A stretch of DNA of 64,000 bases from an uncultured Lachnospiraceae bacterium (GTDB lineage: Bacteria; Bacillota; Clostridia; Lachnospirales; Lachnospiraceae), in NCBI GenBank assembly GCA_947625205.1, contig CANQNN010000002.1:62001-126000 (forward strand), in the 5' to 3' direction. Shown in pieces: positions 63,724 through 64,000 of the stretch (position 1 is its first letter; the number at the start of each line of letters is the position of its first letter). The notes under the pieces are model-generated. The model saw only the letters and a list, made by a program, of their open reading frames with translations. It was not told the DNA's origin and searched no databases. The translations under genes and the position numbers were made by a program.

Positions 63724-63920
63724 TATGATGTATGCTGATGTATAGTGTATGCTTTGCCTTTTAATACATATAAAGCTAATTTTATGGTTCAAAACTGACG
63801 ATATATATATGTAGTGGGTGCAAAAGCAGGATGATATACGTGGGTTGACAGGCTCACACAAGGTTATAGATTGAATTTTACATAGGTTATATAGATTCCA
63901 TGCGGTAGAAGGAGAAAAAA

Positions 63921-64000
63921 ATGGCTAAGAAAACACCGGTTAAGAAATCAAGAAGGAGATTAAAGAGAAGCGTCAGAAGGAGTCTGTCGGCGGTTCTCAT
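63921..64000 (+). CDS. Start of an unidentified gene, cut by the right edge
   Basis: ATG 63921 follows AGAAGGAG by 7 nt and opens a frame to the end of the window. The visible 26 residues are strongly basic (AKKTPVKKSRRRLKRSVRR), then SLSAVL, where a hydrophobic segment may begin. That is compatible with an exported or membrane protein with a long basic N-region. Nothing more can be said. Confidence 0.6.
   Translation, partial: MAKKTPVKKSRRRLKRSVRRSLSAVL

Overview
The window reads as chromosome of an anaerobic Gram-positive Firmicute, most likely a Lachnospiraceae member (Clostridia). This rests on gene content and layout: a four-part sodium-pumping decarboxylase, the order flavoprotein - cmk - ispH - ribosomal S1 protein, a complete RnfCDGEAB operon, ATP-dependent PEP carboxykinase, a T-box before pheST, strong AGGAGG ribosome sites and TTGACA/TATAAT promoters. 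Moderately GC-rich housekeeping genes alternate with AT-rich accessory islands. No tRNA, rRNA, CRISPR array or prophage was seen.

Layout. 1-3.55 kb: sodium-translocating oxaloacetate-type decarboxylase (oadG, biotin carrier, oadB, oadA) ending in a clear terminator. 3.7-10.1 kb: TetR and RpiR regulators, an HI0933-type flavoprotein, cmk, ispH, an S1-domain protein and cheR. 10.3-12.1 kb: a small membrane protein and a CotS/APH-like kinase. 12.1-16.3 kb: AT-rich island with an AgrC/AgrA-like histidine kinase and LytTR regulator, then a lipoprotein whose promoter carries direct repeats. 16.4-24.9 kb: a nuclease, rnfCDGEAB, a ferredoxin-type aldo/keto reductase and ApbE, the flavin transferase that would modify RnfD/RnfG. 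25-29.9 kb: GH25 muramidase, a double-AP2 protein, a SleB-like hydrolase, a membrane protein split by a G9 tract, and a small lipoprotein. 29.9-36 kb: thrC, citrate synthase, deoC and pckA. 36.2-41 kb: a diguanylate cyclase, a 6S-like RNA, a SpoIID-domain protein and a YihY protein. 41-51 kb: T-box plus pheST, M18 aminopeptidase, queA, a PilZ protein, a VanZ-like protein, aroA and tyrA. 51-56 kb: an EF-G paralogue and leuS. 56-57.3 kb: three small minus-strand genes.

57.3-63.7 kb is the most unusual part. A class B sortase is followed by an array of PD-(D/E)XK (Rpn/transposase-like) genes: three nearly full copies and one 3' fragment. Each full copy is preceded by the same leader: a promoter of TTG(T/C)A(A/C), 17 bp, TATC(A/T)T; a dyad inside the spacer; and a hairpin that covers the Shine-Dalgarno. 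The first two copies are separated by a two-gene cassette encoding a small unknown protein and a retropepsin-like protein with a DTG motif. An internally deleted remnant of that cassette lies between the second and third copies. The copies share long near-identical DNA blocks, so the array is being reshuffled by recombination. A 42-bp near-identical promoter-bearing repeat lies on both sides of the sortase-plus-array segment.

Starts were chosen by ribosome-site spacing and family fit. All functional names come from reading motifs by eye, not from searches.
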